Assembly: GCF_041397485.1 (NCBI RefSeq)
Contig: NZ_JAWKWO010000003.1
Coordinates: 372,001 to 436,000 of the forward strand
Source of the DNA: Zhengella sp020637775
GTDB lineage: Bacteria > Pseudomonadota > Alphaproteobacteria > Rhizobiales > Rhizobiaceae
Reading direction: 5' to 3'
Length of the DNA: 64,000 nucleotides
Positions 17,069 through 26,751 of this stretch are shown piece after piece. The notes beneath the pieces are model-generated. The model made no database searches. It was given only the letters and a program-made list of their open reading frames with translations, and was not told the DNA's origin. Each line of letters opens with the position of its first letter. Within the stretch, counting starts at the first letter, position 1. A program made the position numbers and the translations under genes.

Positions 17069-18715
17069 TCAGGCCATTTGCAGGCGGCGGGCAATGGCAC
17101 GTTCGAGATCCGGTGCGGCATCAACAAGCGCCCGCGTTGCTTCATGCCGCGGATTCGACAGGACATCGGCGGTGCGGCCACGTTCGACGATTTCGCCATC
17201 ATGCATGACCATGACATCGTCGGTAATGGCACGGGCGACGGTGAGGTCATGGGTGATGAAGAGATAGGCCAGGCGGAGTTTGTCGTTGAGTTCGGCAAAC
17301 AGGTCCAGGATCTGGGCACGGATGGAAACGTCGAGTGCGGATACCGGCTCATCGGCCACGATCAGCGCGGGCCGGGTGATGATGGCGCGGGCGATGGAAA
17401 TGCGCTGGCGCTGACCGCCTGAGAATTCGTGCGGATAGCGGTCCATGCTGTCCGGCGGCATATGCACTTCGCGAAGGGCCTCGGCCACCCGGTCGCGGCG
17501 CTCGGTCCCGGAGGGCTGGCGATCGAGGAGATGGAGCGGTTCGGCGACCAGCCGTTCCACCTTGTGACGCGGATTGAACGAGCCATAAGGATCCTGGAAG
17601 ACGACCTGCATCTGCCGCCGGAAGGGGCGAAGGGCCTCGCCTTCCAGATGCGACAGATCCTGACCGGCCAGCCTGATCGCGCCACCGGTGGGATGGTCGA
17701 GGGCCAGGATCATGCGCGCCAGCGTGGACTTGCCGCAGCCTGAACGTCCGACAAGCGCGACCGAATGGCCGGGCTCCATGGCAAAGGAAACATCATTGAC
17801 GGCGCGGAACGATTCGGGCTTGCGAAACAGCGACGTGCGCCGGGCCGGATAATCCTTCACGACGTTCTCCACGGCCAGGAGCGGCGGCGCGTCGCGGGTT
17901 TTCGACGGCTGTGGCGCGACGGCTTGCCTTGACGCCGGAACATGCATGGAGGCCTCGGCCAATTGCCGGGTATAAGGGTGGGCCTGGCGCCGCAGCGTAT
18001 GTGCCGTCTCGCCCTGCTCCATCACCTCGCCATGGCGCATGACGGTGATGCGGTCGGCCATGTCGGCCACGACAGCAAGGTCGTGGCTGATGAGCAGGAG
18101 GCCCATGCGGTTTTCCTCGACCAGATCGCGCAGCAGGTCGAGGATCTGCGCCTGAAGCACCACGTCCAGCGCCGTGGTCGGTTCGTCGGCGATCAGCAGG
18201 CGCGGCTTGAGGGCGCAGGCAATGGCGATGACGACACGCTGGCGCTGCCCTCCCGACAGTTCATGCGGAAAGCGCGACAGCGGAAACTTCGCTTGAGGCA
18301 GGCCGACCCTGTCGAGGATGGCGGCGGCGCGCGACTCTGCCTCGGCGCGGGAGCAGCGTGTGTGCCAGCGGATACCCTCGGCAACCTGTTCGCCAATGGT
18401 CTTGACCGGGTTGAGCGCCGTCATCGGTTCCTGGAAGACCATGCCGATATCGTCGCCGCGCAAGGCGCACATCTCGCTCTCGGTGCGCGTCAGCAAATCC
18501 TGCCCGTCAAAGAGAATGCGGCCGGAGGTTCGCGCGGCATGCGGCAGAAGCTGCATGATGGCGAGCGCCGTCATGGATTTGCCCGAACCGGACTCGCCGA
18601 CAAGGCCCAGCACCTCGCCCTTGCCGACATGCATGTCGACATGCGTGAGGATCGGCGTTTCGCCGATGAAGAGCGACAGGTTCTCAACATGCAAAAGGTT
18701 GTCCGCCACCGACAT
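17069..18715 (-). CDS. Peptide ABC transporter, duplicated ATP-binding protein (DppD-DppF fusion type)
   Basis: This 548-residue protein carries two complete ATPase halves. The first has Walker A GESGSGKS at about residues 40-47, ELSGGQRQR, and LLIADEPTTALD. The second has GRSGCGKS near 320, FSGGQRQRISIARA, and LIVADEPVSALD. Each half ends in the oligopeptide-transporter C-terminal extension. Such fusions (as in GsiA or YejF) energise import of peptides or related solutes. The start ATG shares its first base with the stop of the upstream permease, so translation is coupled. It is the last gene of the transporter operon. Confidence 0.9.
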   Translation of the reverse strand: MSVADNLLHVENLSLFIGETPILTHVDMHVGKGEVLGLVGESGSGKSMTALAIMQLLPHAARTSGRILFDGQDLLTRTESEMCALRGDDIGMVFQEPMTALNPVKTIGEQVAEGIRWHTRCSRAEAESRAAAILDRVGLPQAKFPLSRFPHELSGGQRQRVVIAIACALKPRLLIADEPTTALDVVLQAQILDLLRDLVEENRMGLLLISHDLAVVADMADRITVMRHGEVMEQGETAHTLRRQAHPYTRQLAEASMHVPASRQAVAPQPSKTRDAPPLLAVENVVKDYPARRTSLFRKPESFRAVNDVSFAMEPGHSVALVGRSGCGKSTLARMILALDHPTGGAIRLAGQDLSHLEGEALRPFRRQMQVVFQDPYGSFNPRHKVERLVAEPLHLLDRQPSGTERRDRVAEALREVHMPPDSMDRYPHEFSGGQRQRISIARAIITRPALIVADEPVSALDVSIRAQILDLFAELNDKLRLAYLFITHDLTVARAITDDVMVMHDGEIVERGRTADVLSNPRHEATRALVDAAPDLERAIARRLQMA

Positions 18716-19587
18716 CAGCGCTCCCGCCGCGTCTTGGGGTCGAGCAGGTCGCGCAGGCCATCGCCCAGCAGATTGAGTCCCAGTACCGTGATGACTATGG
18801 CCAGGCCCGGAAAGATCGCCATGTGCGGGGCGACGATCATGCGCGTCTGTGCCTCGAACAGCATGCGTCCCCAGCTTGGCATGGGCGGTTGCGCACCAAA
18901 GCCGACATAGGAAAGGCCGGCCTCGGCAAGGATGCCGAGCGCGAACTGGATCGTGCCCTGCACCAGCAGGATGGAAGCGATGTTGGGCAGGATGTGCTCG
19001 ATGGTGATCTGGGTCGCGTTCTTGCCGGAGGCGCGCGCGGCGAGGATGTATTCGCGTGGCCAGATGGACAGTGCGCCGGCGCGGGCGACCCGGGCGAAGA
19101 CCGGGATGTTGAAAATGCCGATGGCGATGATGGCATTGATGGCGCCGGGGCCGAAAATGGCCGTGATCATGACCGCCGACAGCAGGGCGGGGAAGGCGAA
19201 GACCACATCGTTGAAGCGCATCAGCGCCTCGTCGACCCACCCGCGCCGCGCGGCAGCCCAGCAGCCGAGCGGCACGCCCACACCCATGCCGATGGCCACG
19301 GCGACGAAGGCGACGGCAATGGAATTGCGGCTGCCGACCATGATCATGGAGAAGATGTCGCGGCCGAAATGATCCGTGCCAAAGAGGTGCTCTCCGCCCG
19401 GCGGTGCCATGCGGTTCGTCACCGGCAGATCGGTCACGTCATAGGGGGTCCAGACGAAGGAAACGAGCGCCATCAGGGCGATCAGAGCGGTGATGACGAG
19501 GCCGAGCAGGAATGACCGGTTGGCGAGCGCCTTTGCGGCAAAGGCGCGCCAGGATTCGGTTTCGTCCATCGGGGCGGTTGTGGTCAT
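18715..19587 (-). CDS. Peptide ABC transporter permease, DppC type
   Basis: This 290-residue inner-membrane permease has the N-terminal extension typical of the DppC/OppC group, FGTDHFGRDIFSMIMVGSR. The coupling-helix region with the EAA-like motif reads REYILAARASGKNATQITIEHILPN. About six membrane segments are visible. Start and stop overlap both neighbours by one base (TGATG), showing tight translational coupling. It forms a heterodimer with the DppB-type protein encoded next to it. Confidence 0.9.
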   Translation of the reverse strand: MTTTAPMDETESWRAFAAKALANRSFLLGLVITALIALMALVSFVWTPYDVTDLPVTNRMAPPGGEHLFGTDHFGRDIFSMIMVGSRNSIAVAFVAVAIGMGVGVPLGCWAAARRGWVDEALMRFNDVVFAFPALLSAVMITAIFGPGAINAIIAIGIFNIPVFARVARAGALSIWPREYILAARASGKNATQITIEHILPNIASILLVQGTIQFALGILAEAGLSYVGFGAQPPMPSWGRMLFEAQTRMIVAPHMAIFPGLAIVITVLGLNLLGDGLRDLLDPKTRRER

Positions 19588-20531
19588 CAGCGCGCCCTCA
19601 GGCGTGGATCGACCACGGCATAGGACAGATCCACGAGGACATTGACCACGATGACCGAGGCGACGAGCAGCATGATGACGCTTTCGACAACGATGAGATC
19701 GCGTTGCGTGATGGCCTGGAACAGCAGGCGGCCGAGGCCGGGCAGGTAGAACACGTTCTCGATGATGATGGTGCCGGCGAGCAGGAATGCGAATTGCAGG
19801 CCCATGATGGTCAGCACCGGAATGAGCGCGTTGCGCAGGGCATGGCGCCAAAGCACCCGGGGGCGGGGCAGGCCCTTGGCACGGGCCGTGCGGATGTAGT
19901 CCTCGCCAAGAACCTCGATCAGGGCCGAGCGCGTGACGCGCGCCAGAATGGCCGCCTGTGGCAGGGCCAGCGCGATCGCCGGCAGAAGCAGGGCCTTGAT
20001 GCCAGTCCATATGCCGTTGCCCCAGCCCGGAAACCCGCCGGCGGGCACGAGGCGCAGCCAGACGGCGAAAACGTAGACCAGCAGAAGGGCCAGCCAGAAA
20101 TTCGGGATTGCAACGCCCACCTGGGCAAAGCCCATGGTCGCCGTATCGGCCGCGCGGCCGCGCCGGGCGGCGGCAAACAGGCCGGCGGGAATGGCGATGG
20201 CCGTCGAAAGCGCCAGGGCAAGAACCGCGAGCGGCAGGGAGACGACCATGCGTTCAGTCACGAGATCGATCACCGGCACCGAATAGGTGAGCGAGCGGCC
20301 GAAATCGCCGGTTGCGAAATCCGCCAGCCAGGAGACGTAACGTGTCAGCAGCGGCTGGTTGAGCCCCATCTGTTCGCGCAGCGCCTGCACGGCATCTTCG
20401 GTCGCATTCATGCCAAGCATGAGGCGGGCCGGATCGCCCGGCACGACTTCAAGCACCGCGAACACCACGACGGATGCAAACAGCAGCGTCAGAATGCCTA
20501 TGAAAAGGCGTTTGAGCAGATAGGCGGTCAA
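19587..20531 (-). CDS. Peptide ABC transporter permease, DppB type
   Basis: This 314-residue protein begins MTAYLLKRLFIGILTLLFASVVVF, the standard DppB/OppB first membrane helix. The MGLNQPLLTRYVSWLADFATGDFGRSL segment is typical of the family. The EAA-like loop is EVLGEDYIRTARAKGLPRPRVLWRHALRNALIPV. Five to six membrane helices are visible. It follows the substrate-binding protein gene after an 88-base spacer and is coupled to the DppC-type gene. Confidence 0.9.
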   Translation of the reverse strand: MTAYLLKRLFIGILTLLFASVVVFAVLEVVPGDPARLMLGMNATEDAVQALREQMGLNQPLLTRYVSWLADFATGDFGRSLTYSVPVIDLVTERMVVSLPLAVLALALSTAIAIPAGLFAAARRGRAADTATMGFAQVGVAIPNFWLALLLVYVFAVWLRLVPAGGFPGWGNGIWTGIKALLLPAIALALPQAAILARVTRSALIEVLGEDYIRTARAKGLPRPRVLWRHALRNALIPVLTIMGLQFAFLLAGTIIIENVFYLPGLGRLLFQAITQRDLIVVESVIMLLVASVIVVNVLVDLSYAVVDPRLRAR

Positions 20532-20619
20532 TGGCCCTTACCCTTGCCCTCGGGCAGGCTGGACGTTTCAGGCAGGAGGCGGCCGCCGCAAGTCGCGGCA
20601 GCCGTCAATGCACGGACGG

Positions 20620-22104
20620 TCAATCCGTCCACTTCACCTTGGTCAGGTCGTTGGCCTGGATGGGCGAATTTTCCCAGAGGCCTTCCACCTTGGCATCCCA
20701 GACGCCGATTTTCGGCAGTTCGAACAGGAAGCCGTTGACCGCATCCTCGGCAAGGATCGTCTGGGCCGACTTGAGCAGTTCGGAACGCTTCGCCGGATCG
20801 GCGGTGACGTCCAGTTCGGCCATGACCTTCTTGAATTCCGGGTTGTCGTAGTTGAAGTAGTAGTCGTCGCGGGCATAGATGCCGATGTCGTTGGGCTCGG
20901 TATGCGACACGATGGTCAGGTCGTAGTCCTTGCCCTTGAAGACCTGTTCGAGCCATTGCGCCCATTCCACGGGAATGATTTCCAGCTCGATGCCGACTTC
21001 CTTGAGCTGCGAGGCTATGATCTGGCCGCCATCACGCGCATAGGCCGGCGGCGGCAGCTTGATCGTCGCCTTGAAGCCGTTTTCGAGGCCGGCTTCCTTG
21101 AGCAGTTCCTTCGCCTTGGCGATGTCGTGCGGGTACATGCCGGTCAGGTCGACGTAGTCCTTGTTGGCGGGCGAGAAGTGGGTGCCGATCGGCACGCCAT
21201 TGCCGCCGGCCGAAGCGCCTTCGATGATCGCCTGGCGGTCCAGCGCATGGGCGATCGCCTGGCGGACCTTCAGGTTGTCGAAGGGCGGCTTCTTGTTGTT
21301 GGTGGACAGGATGGTCTCGCCCTCGGTGGCGCCGATGACCACGGCAAAGCGCGGATCGGCCTGCACCTGGGGCAGGGCATCGCCGGCCGGGAACTGCGGG
21401 AAGGCCTGGACGTCGCCCGACAGGAGCGCGGGCACGGCGGCGGCGGCATCGGGCACGATGCGGAACTCCGCCTTTTCAAGCGATACCGGCTCGCCCCAGT
21501 AGTCCGGGTTCTTCACGATGGTGATCGATGAGCCCTTGGCCCAGTTGCCGAACCTGAACGGCCCGGTTCCGACCGGGTTTTCCTTGTTCGTTTCCGCCGA
21601 CTCCGGCGCCACGATCACGGCGTCGCCCCAGCCCATGTTGTAGAGGAAGGCGCCCTGCGGCTGCTTGAGCGTGACCTTGACGGTCGAGGGGTCCACGACT
21701 TCGACGGAGTCGATGGCGGAAAACAGGCCCTTCTGGGCGTTGGTCGAATCTTCGGCGCGCGCGCGGTCGAGCGAGAACTTCACGTCCTCGGCGTCGAATT
21801 CGGAGCCGTCGTGGAATTTCACGCCGTTGCGCAGCTTGAACGTATAGGTCTTGCCATCTTCCGAGATGTCCCAGTTTTCGGCGAGGCCAGGCATGACCTG
21901 GCCGTCCGGGCCGATGCGGGTCAGGCCCTCGAAGACATTGGCGTAGACCACCTCATCGACAGCGGCGGCGGCCGATGCGGTCGGATCGAGATGCGGCGGT
22001 TCCAGCACGATGCCGAGCACGAGATCGCTGCGCGCAGCGAAGGCGGTGACGCCCGAGGCGAGCACGAGCATGCCCGCCGCCAGGATTGATTTCATGTTTC
22101 TCAT
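20620..22104 (-). CDS. Peptide ABC transporter substrate-binding protein
   Basis: The start at 22104 (MRNMKSILAAGMLVLASGVTAFA) has a GGTGAGG ribosome site and encodes a cleavable signal peptide. The 494-residue product belongs to the family 5 (DppA/OppA) extracellular solute-binding proteins, with EPPHLDPTASAAAAVDEVVYANVFEGL, ENWDISEDGKTYTFKLRNGVKFHDG and the closing ARDDYYFNYDNPEFKK region. Such proteins deliver peptides, or sometimes opines and glycosides, to the permeases. It lies between the M20 deacylase gene and the permeases. Confidence 0.9.
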   Translation of the reverse strand: MRNMKSILAAGMLVLASGVTAFAARSDLVLGIVLEPPHLDPTASAAAAVDEVVYANVFEGLTRIGPDGQVMPGLAENWDISEDGKTYTFKLRNGVKFHDGSEFDAEDVKFSLDRARAEDSTNAQKGLFSAIDSVEVVDPSTVKVTLKQPQGAFLYNMGWGDAVIVAPESAETNKENPVGTGPFRFGNWAKGSSITIVKNPDYWGEPVSLEKAEFRIVPDAAAAVPALLSGDVQAFPQFPAGDALPQVQADPRFAVVIGATEGETILSTNNKKPPFDNLKVRQAIAHALDRQAIIEGASAGGNGVPIGTHFSPANKDYVDLTGMYPHDIAKAKELLKEAGLENGFKATIKLPPPAYARDGGQIIASQLKEVGIELEIIPVEWAQWLEQVFKGKDYDLTIVSHTEPNDIGIYARDDYYFNYDNPEFKKVMAELDVTADPAKRSELLKSAQTILAEDAVNGFLFELPKIGVWDAKVEGLWENSPIQANDLTKVKWTD

Positions 22105-22208
22105 CGAAGACCTCACCTGTTTCCCCATCTTGTTATCTGGACCGCCACAGCGGCCTTGGCGCGAAGTAAATCAGCAATATCGAAGCTTGTCAGCAGGATT
22201 TGCCGCGT

Positions 22209-23507
22209 TCACTCCGATTCAGCGGACTGGTTGGCGAAAAGCAGACGCGCCAGGCCAAGTGCCATGACGGTTGCGGATTCGACCATGTCGTCAATGCCCA
22301 CCCATTCGTCCGGCTTGTGCGCCAGATCCAGGATGCCCGGGCCATAGGCGATGGCGTCGTGCAGATGGCCGATGCGGGCCATGTGCTTCTGGTCGTAGGT
22401 GCCCGGTGAAATGACGTAGTCGGGATCCTTCCCGAAGACATCGCGCACGGCCTGTGTCACGGCTTGCACCACGGGCGCATCCTTCTCCGTCATCAGCGGC
22501 AGGACTTCCATGACGTCGCGAATGGAAAAGTCGAACTTCGGCCGTTCGCGCTTCAGCCGCTCCAGAATGGCGACGACCTCGCGTTTGACCTCGGCGATGT
22601 CCTCTTCCAGCAGGAAGCGGCGGTCGATGGTCAGGCGGCAACTGTCGGGCACATTGGGCGAGGGCAGGCCGGAATAGTCGTCCGTCTGGCCACCATGGAT
22701 CGAATTGATGTTCATGGTGGAGCGGCGCGCGCCTTCGGGCACCACCGGCATGCGGGTCTGCTTGCGGTCAAGCACCGGGAAAAGGTCGTCCTCGAAAGCA
22801 GACAGGACAGCACCCATGTGGCGCACGGCGCAATCGCCCAGAAATGGCATCGAACCGTGGGCGATCTCGCCTTTTGTCTCGATCTCCGCCCACCATACGC
22901 CGCGATGGCCGAGGCAGATGCGATCCTTGTTCAGCGGTTCGGGAATGATGACATGGTCGACGCGCGGACGGGAGAAATAGCCCTTTTGCGCCAGGTAGGC
23001 GACGCCGCCGAAACCGCCGGATTCCTCGTCCACCGTGCCGGAAATCTCAATGGCGCCGGGATATTCCGGAAACAATGCCAGAAAGGCATCGACGGCTATG
23101 ATGGACGCCGCAAGGCCGCCCTTCATGTCACAGGCGCCCCGGCCATAGACCCGGCCATCCTTTACCACCCCCTCGAAGGGATCGACCGTCCATCCGTGGC
23201 CGGCCTCAACCACGTCGATGTGGGAATTGAAGTGGACGACGGGGCCAGGACGACCGCCCTCCCGGCGGGCCACCACATTGACGCGCGGATAGGCATCGCT
23301 GTCGCCCGGTGTGCCTGCGCCGCGAATGTATTCGATGGCAAAGCCCCGGGCTGCCATTTGCGCCCCGACGAATTCGGCGCAGGGCCGGTAAGCCTCGCCG
23401 GGCGGGTTGACCGTGGGAAAGCGGATGAGGTCGCGGGTCAGCGCGACCAGTTCATCGCGGCGGTTTTCGATTTCGGCTGCAAGCCGTGTTTTCAGCGGTT
23501 CTGTCAT
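22209..23507 (-). CDS. M20 family metallopeptidase/deacylase (ArgE/DapE-like)
   Basis: The start at 23507 (MTEPLKTRLAAEIENRRDELV) gives 432 residues. The dinuclear metal centre of the M20 family is visible: H96-x-D98 (HFNSHIDVV), bridging D127 (YGRGACDMKGG), and the catalytic pair E161/E162 (DEESGGFGG). A lid/dimerisation domain lies in the middle. It hydrolyses an N-acyl or peptide bond in a small substrate. Its place at the head of a peptide ABC transporter operon suggests it acts on the imported compound. Acetylornithine or succinyl-diaminopimelate activity is not implied. Confidence 0.85.
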   Translation of the reverse strand: MTEPLKTRLAAEIENRRDELVALTRDLIRFPTVNPPGEAYRPCAEFVGAQMAARGFAIEYIRGAGTPGDSDAYPRVNVVARREGGRPGPVVHFNSHIDVVEAGHGWTVDPFEGVVKDGRVYGRGACDMKGGLAASIIAVDAFLALFPEYPGAIEISGTVDEESGGFGGVAYLAQKGYFSRPRVDHVIIPEPLNKDRICLGHRGVWWAEIETKGEIAHGSMPFLGDCAVRHMGAVLSAFEDDLFPVLDRKQTRMPVVPEGARRSTMNINSIHGGQTDDYSGLPSPNVPDSCRLTIDRRFLLEEDIAEVKREVVAILERLKRERPKFDFSIRDVMEVLPLMTEKDAPVVQAVTQAVRDVFGKDPDYVISPGTYDQKHMARIGHLHDAIAYGPGILDLAHKPDEWVGIDDMVESATVMALGLARLLFANQSAESE

Positions 23508-23710
23508 GGCGCGATTTGAATGCCAGAATCGCGTTTTGGCAAGCCGCAGAAATCCGAAGCGCGCACGGTCGCCCTTGCCGCCGGCATCGGCCCGTCCCGG
23601 CATCGCCGGTAACCATGAAGACAATTCACATTGACGTGTAATGAAGATCACAGGAAATTACCGTACTGTAATCTAGGGTGACGGCGTCATAAGGTGAGAG
23701 GGTAGGTTTC

Positions 23711-24142
23711 ATGCGTAAATTCATCACGATGGTTTCAGCGGCAATCATGCTGGTCATGGGCGGAACGGCTGCTTCTTTTGCGGCAAGCCTGGTGGCGCAT
23801 ATCGATGTCTCGGCACAGACGATGACGGTCAAGAAGCACGGGCGCGTGGTGGGGCGCTGGAAGGTCTCCACGGCGCGTCGCGGCTACTACACGCCGCGCG
23901 GCACATACAGGCCGACCCGCATGCACAAGATGTGGTATTCGCGTAAATACGACATGTCGCCAATGCCGCATTCGATCTTCTTTCGCGGCGGTTATGCCAT
24001 CCATGGCACCGGCGCGGTGAAGAATCTCGGCCGTCCTGCTTCGCATGGATGCGTGCGGCTGGCGCCCAAGAATGCCGCGCAGCTTTATCAGATGGCGCGC
24101 GAAGTGGGGCCGCGTAACGTGCGGATCGTCATCACCAATTGA
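23711..24142 (+). CDS. L,D-transpeptidase (YkuD domain)
   Basis: This 143-residue exported protein has a signal peptide to about residue 25 (cleavage near SFAAS). A single YkuD domain follows, with the catalytic signature H98 (YAIHGTG), H112 and nucleophile C114 (SHGCVRL). It forms 3-3 cross-links in peptidoglycan or attaches proteins to it in the periplasm. It is close to the minimum size for the family and carries no extra binding domain. It is a single-gene unit; an inverted repeat (ATTAC-N6-GTAAT) at 23657-23672 and a TTGACG at 23631 may belong to its promoter. Confidence 0.9.
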   Translation: MRKFITMVSAAIMLVMGGTAASFAASLVAHIDVSAQTMTVKKHGRVVGRWKVSTARRGYYTPRGTYRPTRMHKMWYSRKYDMSPMPHSIFFRGGYAIHGTGAVKNLGRPASHGCVRLAPKNAAQLYQMAREVGPRNVRIVITN

Positions 24143-24258
24143 CCTTTCGGAAATCCGGCCTGCAATCCGGCCGGCATCGCGTTTGGTGGCGTGACCGGTC
24201 CGCGTGCGCATGTGCCGCGGGGTCGAACCGGGGGTGACCGGACTGTTCCGGTTCCCGC

Positions 24259-25641
24259 TCAGGCCATGCCCGGCATTGCCGGTTCCAGTTTCGATGTGCG
24301 GATCCGGTCGTCGTCCTCGAGATAGGAGCCGACCCGGAATTCGTAGATGACGAGCGGTTCGGGCCCGGTGTTGCGCAGGGCGTGTACCGCGCCCGGCGGA
24401 ATGGTCAGATGGTCGCCGGGCCCCATGTTCTCGACCCGGCGGTCGACTTTTGCGATCGCTGCGCCCGAACTTACCGACCAGGTTTCGGTGCGGCGGAAAT
24501 GGCATTCCGGCTGAAGCGACATTCCAGGCGAGACTTCAAGCCGCAGGATCTTGATCCCGTATTCCTCCTCGACAAGCTGTTCGTTTCCCCATGCGCGCAG
24601 GAACGAGCCCGGTGAACGGGGTGCGTCGCTGAGGCCGGGCCTGGGAAAGAAGCGGGCCGCCGCCGCCTCGTGGCCCGTCGCGCAAATGAATATGCCGGCG
24701 CCGCCCTGGATGACGCGGTGGGGCGGCAAACCGGAGACCCCGACGTGGATGGGGCGCAGCGTTTCGTCGGCGGCGGGTTCGATATCCGCCCATCCGCGCA
24801 ACGTCCTGATCTGCTCGCCGGCAGCGTTGAGAACGATGTCCTGCGGCCGTACCCCGACCAGATCGGTGACGCTGTGGCTGGCCACAAGCGACAGGAAGCC
24901 GGGATGGGGGCGGATGATGGCGCCGTTGCGATCCGCGTGCTGCAAGGCGCTGACCGCCGATTTGAGCAGCATGGGCGCGGCCTCCCGAAGCGCGTCGGAA
25001 AAGCCGTGGCTGTGACACAGGACCGGGCCGGTCGGCACATGAAGATCGTTGGCCGCCAGCGCTGTCTCGCGCGCCTCCTTCTCTTCGGGGGGGAGGATGA
25101 CTTGCGCATGGTGCAGACGCCCGCCGATGAGAGCACCCCGGACATAGGCCGGCGCCGTGTCGTCCTGGCGGGCATGGCGGGTGAAGATCATGGCCTGCTT
25201 GCCGGATGGAAAGGTCGCGGCGGCCTGCGCCAGGATATCGGCGGGCGAGCCGCCGCTGTCGACGTGCAGGCTGGCCGGCAGGAAAATAGCGCAGGAGCGC
25301 CGGCGGCGGGCCGCGATCTCCAGCATAGCCAGCGCGGCGGCGGTGCCGTTGCGGGTGTCGGAGGGCACGACAAGCACCAGAAGACCGCGCTCGCGCCAGC
25401 AGGCGGTCTGTTCCGTTGCAGCGCGCAGGGCCAGTTCACCGACAATCAGTATGGGCGGCGCGAAACGCGGGTCATCGAGCAGTTGTTCCAGCAATTTTTC
25501 CACCGGCGACTGTGCCGCGCCGGAGCGCCGGAAGCACCAGGGGCGTTCCGGCGTGGAGCGCGGCCAGAAGCCCGGAAGGGGATTGGAGGCGATGATCACC
25601 GGCACCGGCTTGGCCGCAGCTTCCGCGATTGTTTCGAGCAT
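24259..25641 (-). CDS. Degenerate ManC-like protein (mannose-1-phosphate guanylyltransferase/isomerase type II)
   Basis: The 460-residue product (start MLETIAEAAAKPVPVII at 25641) has the size and domain order of ManC/AlgA. An N-terminal nucleotidyltransferase fold is followed by a C-terminal cupin from about residue 345 (WGNEQLVEEEYGIKILRLEV, then IPPGAVHALRNTG and GSYLEDDDRIR). The N-terminal signature GGSGTRLWPLSR, needed for nucleotide binding, is replaced by ASNPLPGFWPRST. The cupin metal motif is altered to ECHFRRTETW. It is therefore probably a pseudoenzyme or has changed specificity. In this sequence it is read in frame with lpxXL, but that fusion looks artificial. Confidence 0.65.
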   Translation of the reverse strand: MLETIAEAAAKPVPVIIASNPLPGFWPRSTPERPWCFRRSGAAQSPVEKLLEQLLDDPRFAPPILIVGELALRAATEQTACWRERGLLVLVVPSDTRNGTAAALAMLEIAARRRRSCAIFLPASLHVDSGGSPADILAQAAATFPSGKQAMIFTRHARQDDTAPAYVRGALIGGRLHHAQVILPPEEKEARETALAANDLHVPTGPVLCHSHGFSDALREAAPMLLKSAVSALQHADRNGAIIRPHPGFLSLVASHSVTDLVGVRPQDIVLNAAGEQIRTLRGWADIEPAADETLRPIHVGVSGLPPHRVIQGGAGIFICATGHEAAAARFFPRPGLSDAPRSPGSFLRAWGNEQLVEEEYGIKILRLEVSPGMSLQPECHFRRTETWSVSSGAAIAKVDRRVENMGPGDHLTIPPGAVHALRNTGPEPLVIYEFRVGSYLEDDDRIRTSKLEPAMPGMA

Positions 25642-25780
25642 TATAGGCACTCCAGATTGCATATTTCTATATATACAACCAAAAATCGTTTCCGGCGCGT
25701 TAAGGCGCGCCATGGGCGCATGCCGTAGCGGTATTGCATGGCCGGACGTCTGGCGGGTTTCGTGCCGCGCGGGGCAGCGT

Positions 25781-26733
25781 TCAGGCGGGGGTCTTGCGGC
25801 GTCGCGCCTGGGGGCCGGCTTCCAGCGCTTGTGGAACCACATCCACTGGCCGGGGTCCTGGCGGATCCAGTCTTCCACGATGCTTGTGACCTGCTGCGTC
25901 ACGCCGTGGACATCCACGCGGCCATTGGCATCACGAACCGGGTCGATGGCCTCGAAAAGGGTCAGGTGAAAGCGGCCGCCGGGCAGGCGGATGCAGCGGG
26001 CGGGATGGATGGCGCAGTCGAACTGGCGGGCCAGCTTGCCGAGAAGCGGGCTGGTGGAGGCTTCACGGCCGAAAAACTCGACCATTCGACCGCGCATGAA
26101 ATACTGGTCCACCAGCATGCCGGCCTTGCCGCCATTTTCCAATACGCGGGCGAGCGCGAAAGAGGCGCCGGCGCGGGAGGGGACCAGCGCGCCCATCGCG
26201 GTGTGGCGAGCTGAAAGAAGGCGTTCGGCAAGATAGGGGTTGTTGGGCGGGCGGAACAGGGCGGTCACTTCCAGCCCGTGGGTCATGGCGGCAACCGGCA
26301 GGAGCTCGAAATTTCCCATATGCGCCGTGAAGAAGATGGCCGGCCGGCCGTCTGCCGCCCGCAACCGGTCGAAGATCTCCGCGCCGTCTATGGTGACACG
26401 GCCGGCATGCGGATTTTCAGGATCGAAATCGAGGATCTTGTCGAGAAAGACGTATTCGCCCATCAGGCGGGCCATGTTGCCCCACATGTCCAGGGCGATG
26501 GCCTGCAACCCGGCCTCGTCCTTGTCCGGAAAAGCCTGGCGCAGATTGTCCATGGCAACCTTGTGGCGGCCGGACATGGGGCCGAAGCGGCGGGCCAGCC
26601 GTTCCAGGAGGGCGAGCGACCGGTCTGCCGGCAGAAGCTTGATCAGCCAGAGCAGGCCGAGCGTCAGCCGGGCGACAATCCAGTATTCGACATTCTTGAG
26701 GCGGCGCAGAACACGATAGACGAGCATCTTCAT
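25781..26733 (-). CDS. lpxXL: Lipid A very-long-chain acyltransferase LpxXL (frameshifted at the 3' end)
   Basis: This is a lysophospholipid acyltransferase of the LpxL/HtrB family. It has a membrane-anchoring N-terminus (YWIVARLTLGLLWLIKLLP), the catalytic HMGNFE (H138, E143), and the conserved QYFMRGRMVEFFGREA and QWMWFHKRWK. As the last gene of the acpXL cluster it should transfer the 27-hydroxyoctacosanoyl-type chain from AcpXL to lipid A. After RWKPAP the frame runs on through 25780 into the ManC-like gene. One extra C in the run at 25810-25814 would give the tail QARRRKTPA and a stop at 25781, for a 317-residue enzyme of normal length. I give the corrected end. Confidence 0.8.
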
Positions 26734-26751
26734 GGCGCGCGCCCCGACCGG

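Noticed and set aside
24140..24258. CCGGCC/GGCCGG hairpin after the L,D-transpeptidase gene as a terminator
   Set aside because: The stem is short and no T-tract follows; such GC hairpins are frequent by chance here.
25671..25680. Shared GGTTGTAT element upstream of the ManC-like gene and of the HlyD/M50 operon (13257-13265)
   Set aside because: Only the left 8 bases agree well; the second halves differ in sequence and spacing. Two AT-rich spots in a GC-rich genome can share this by chance.
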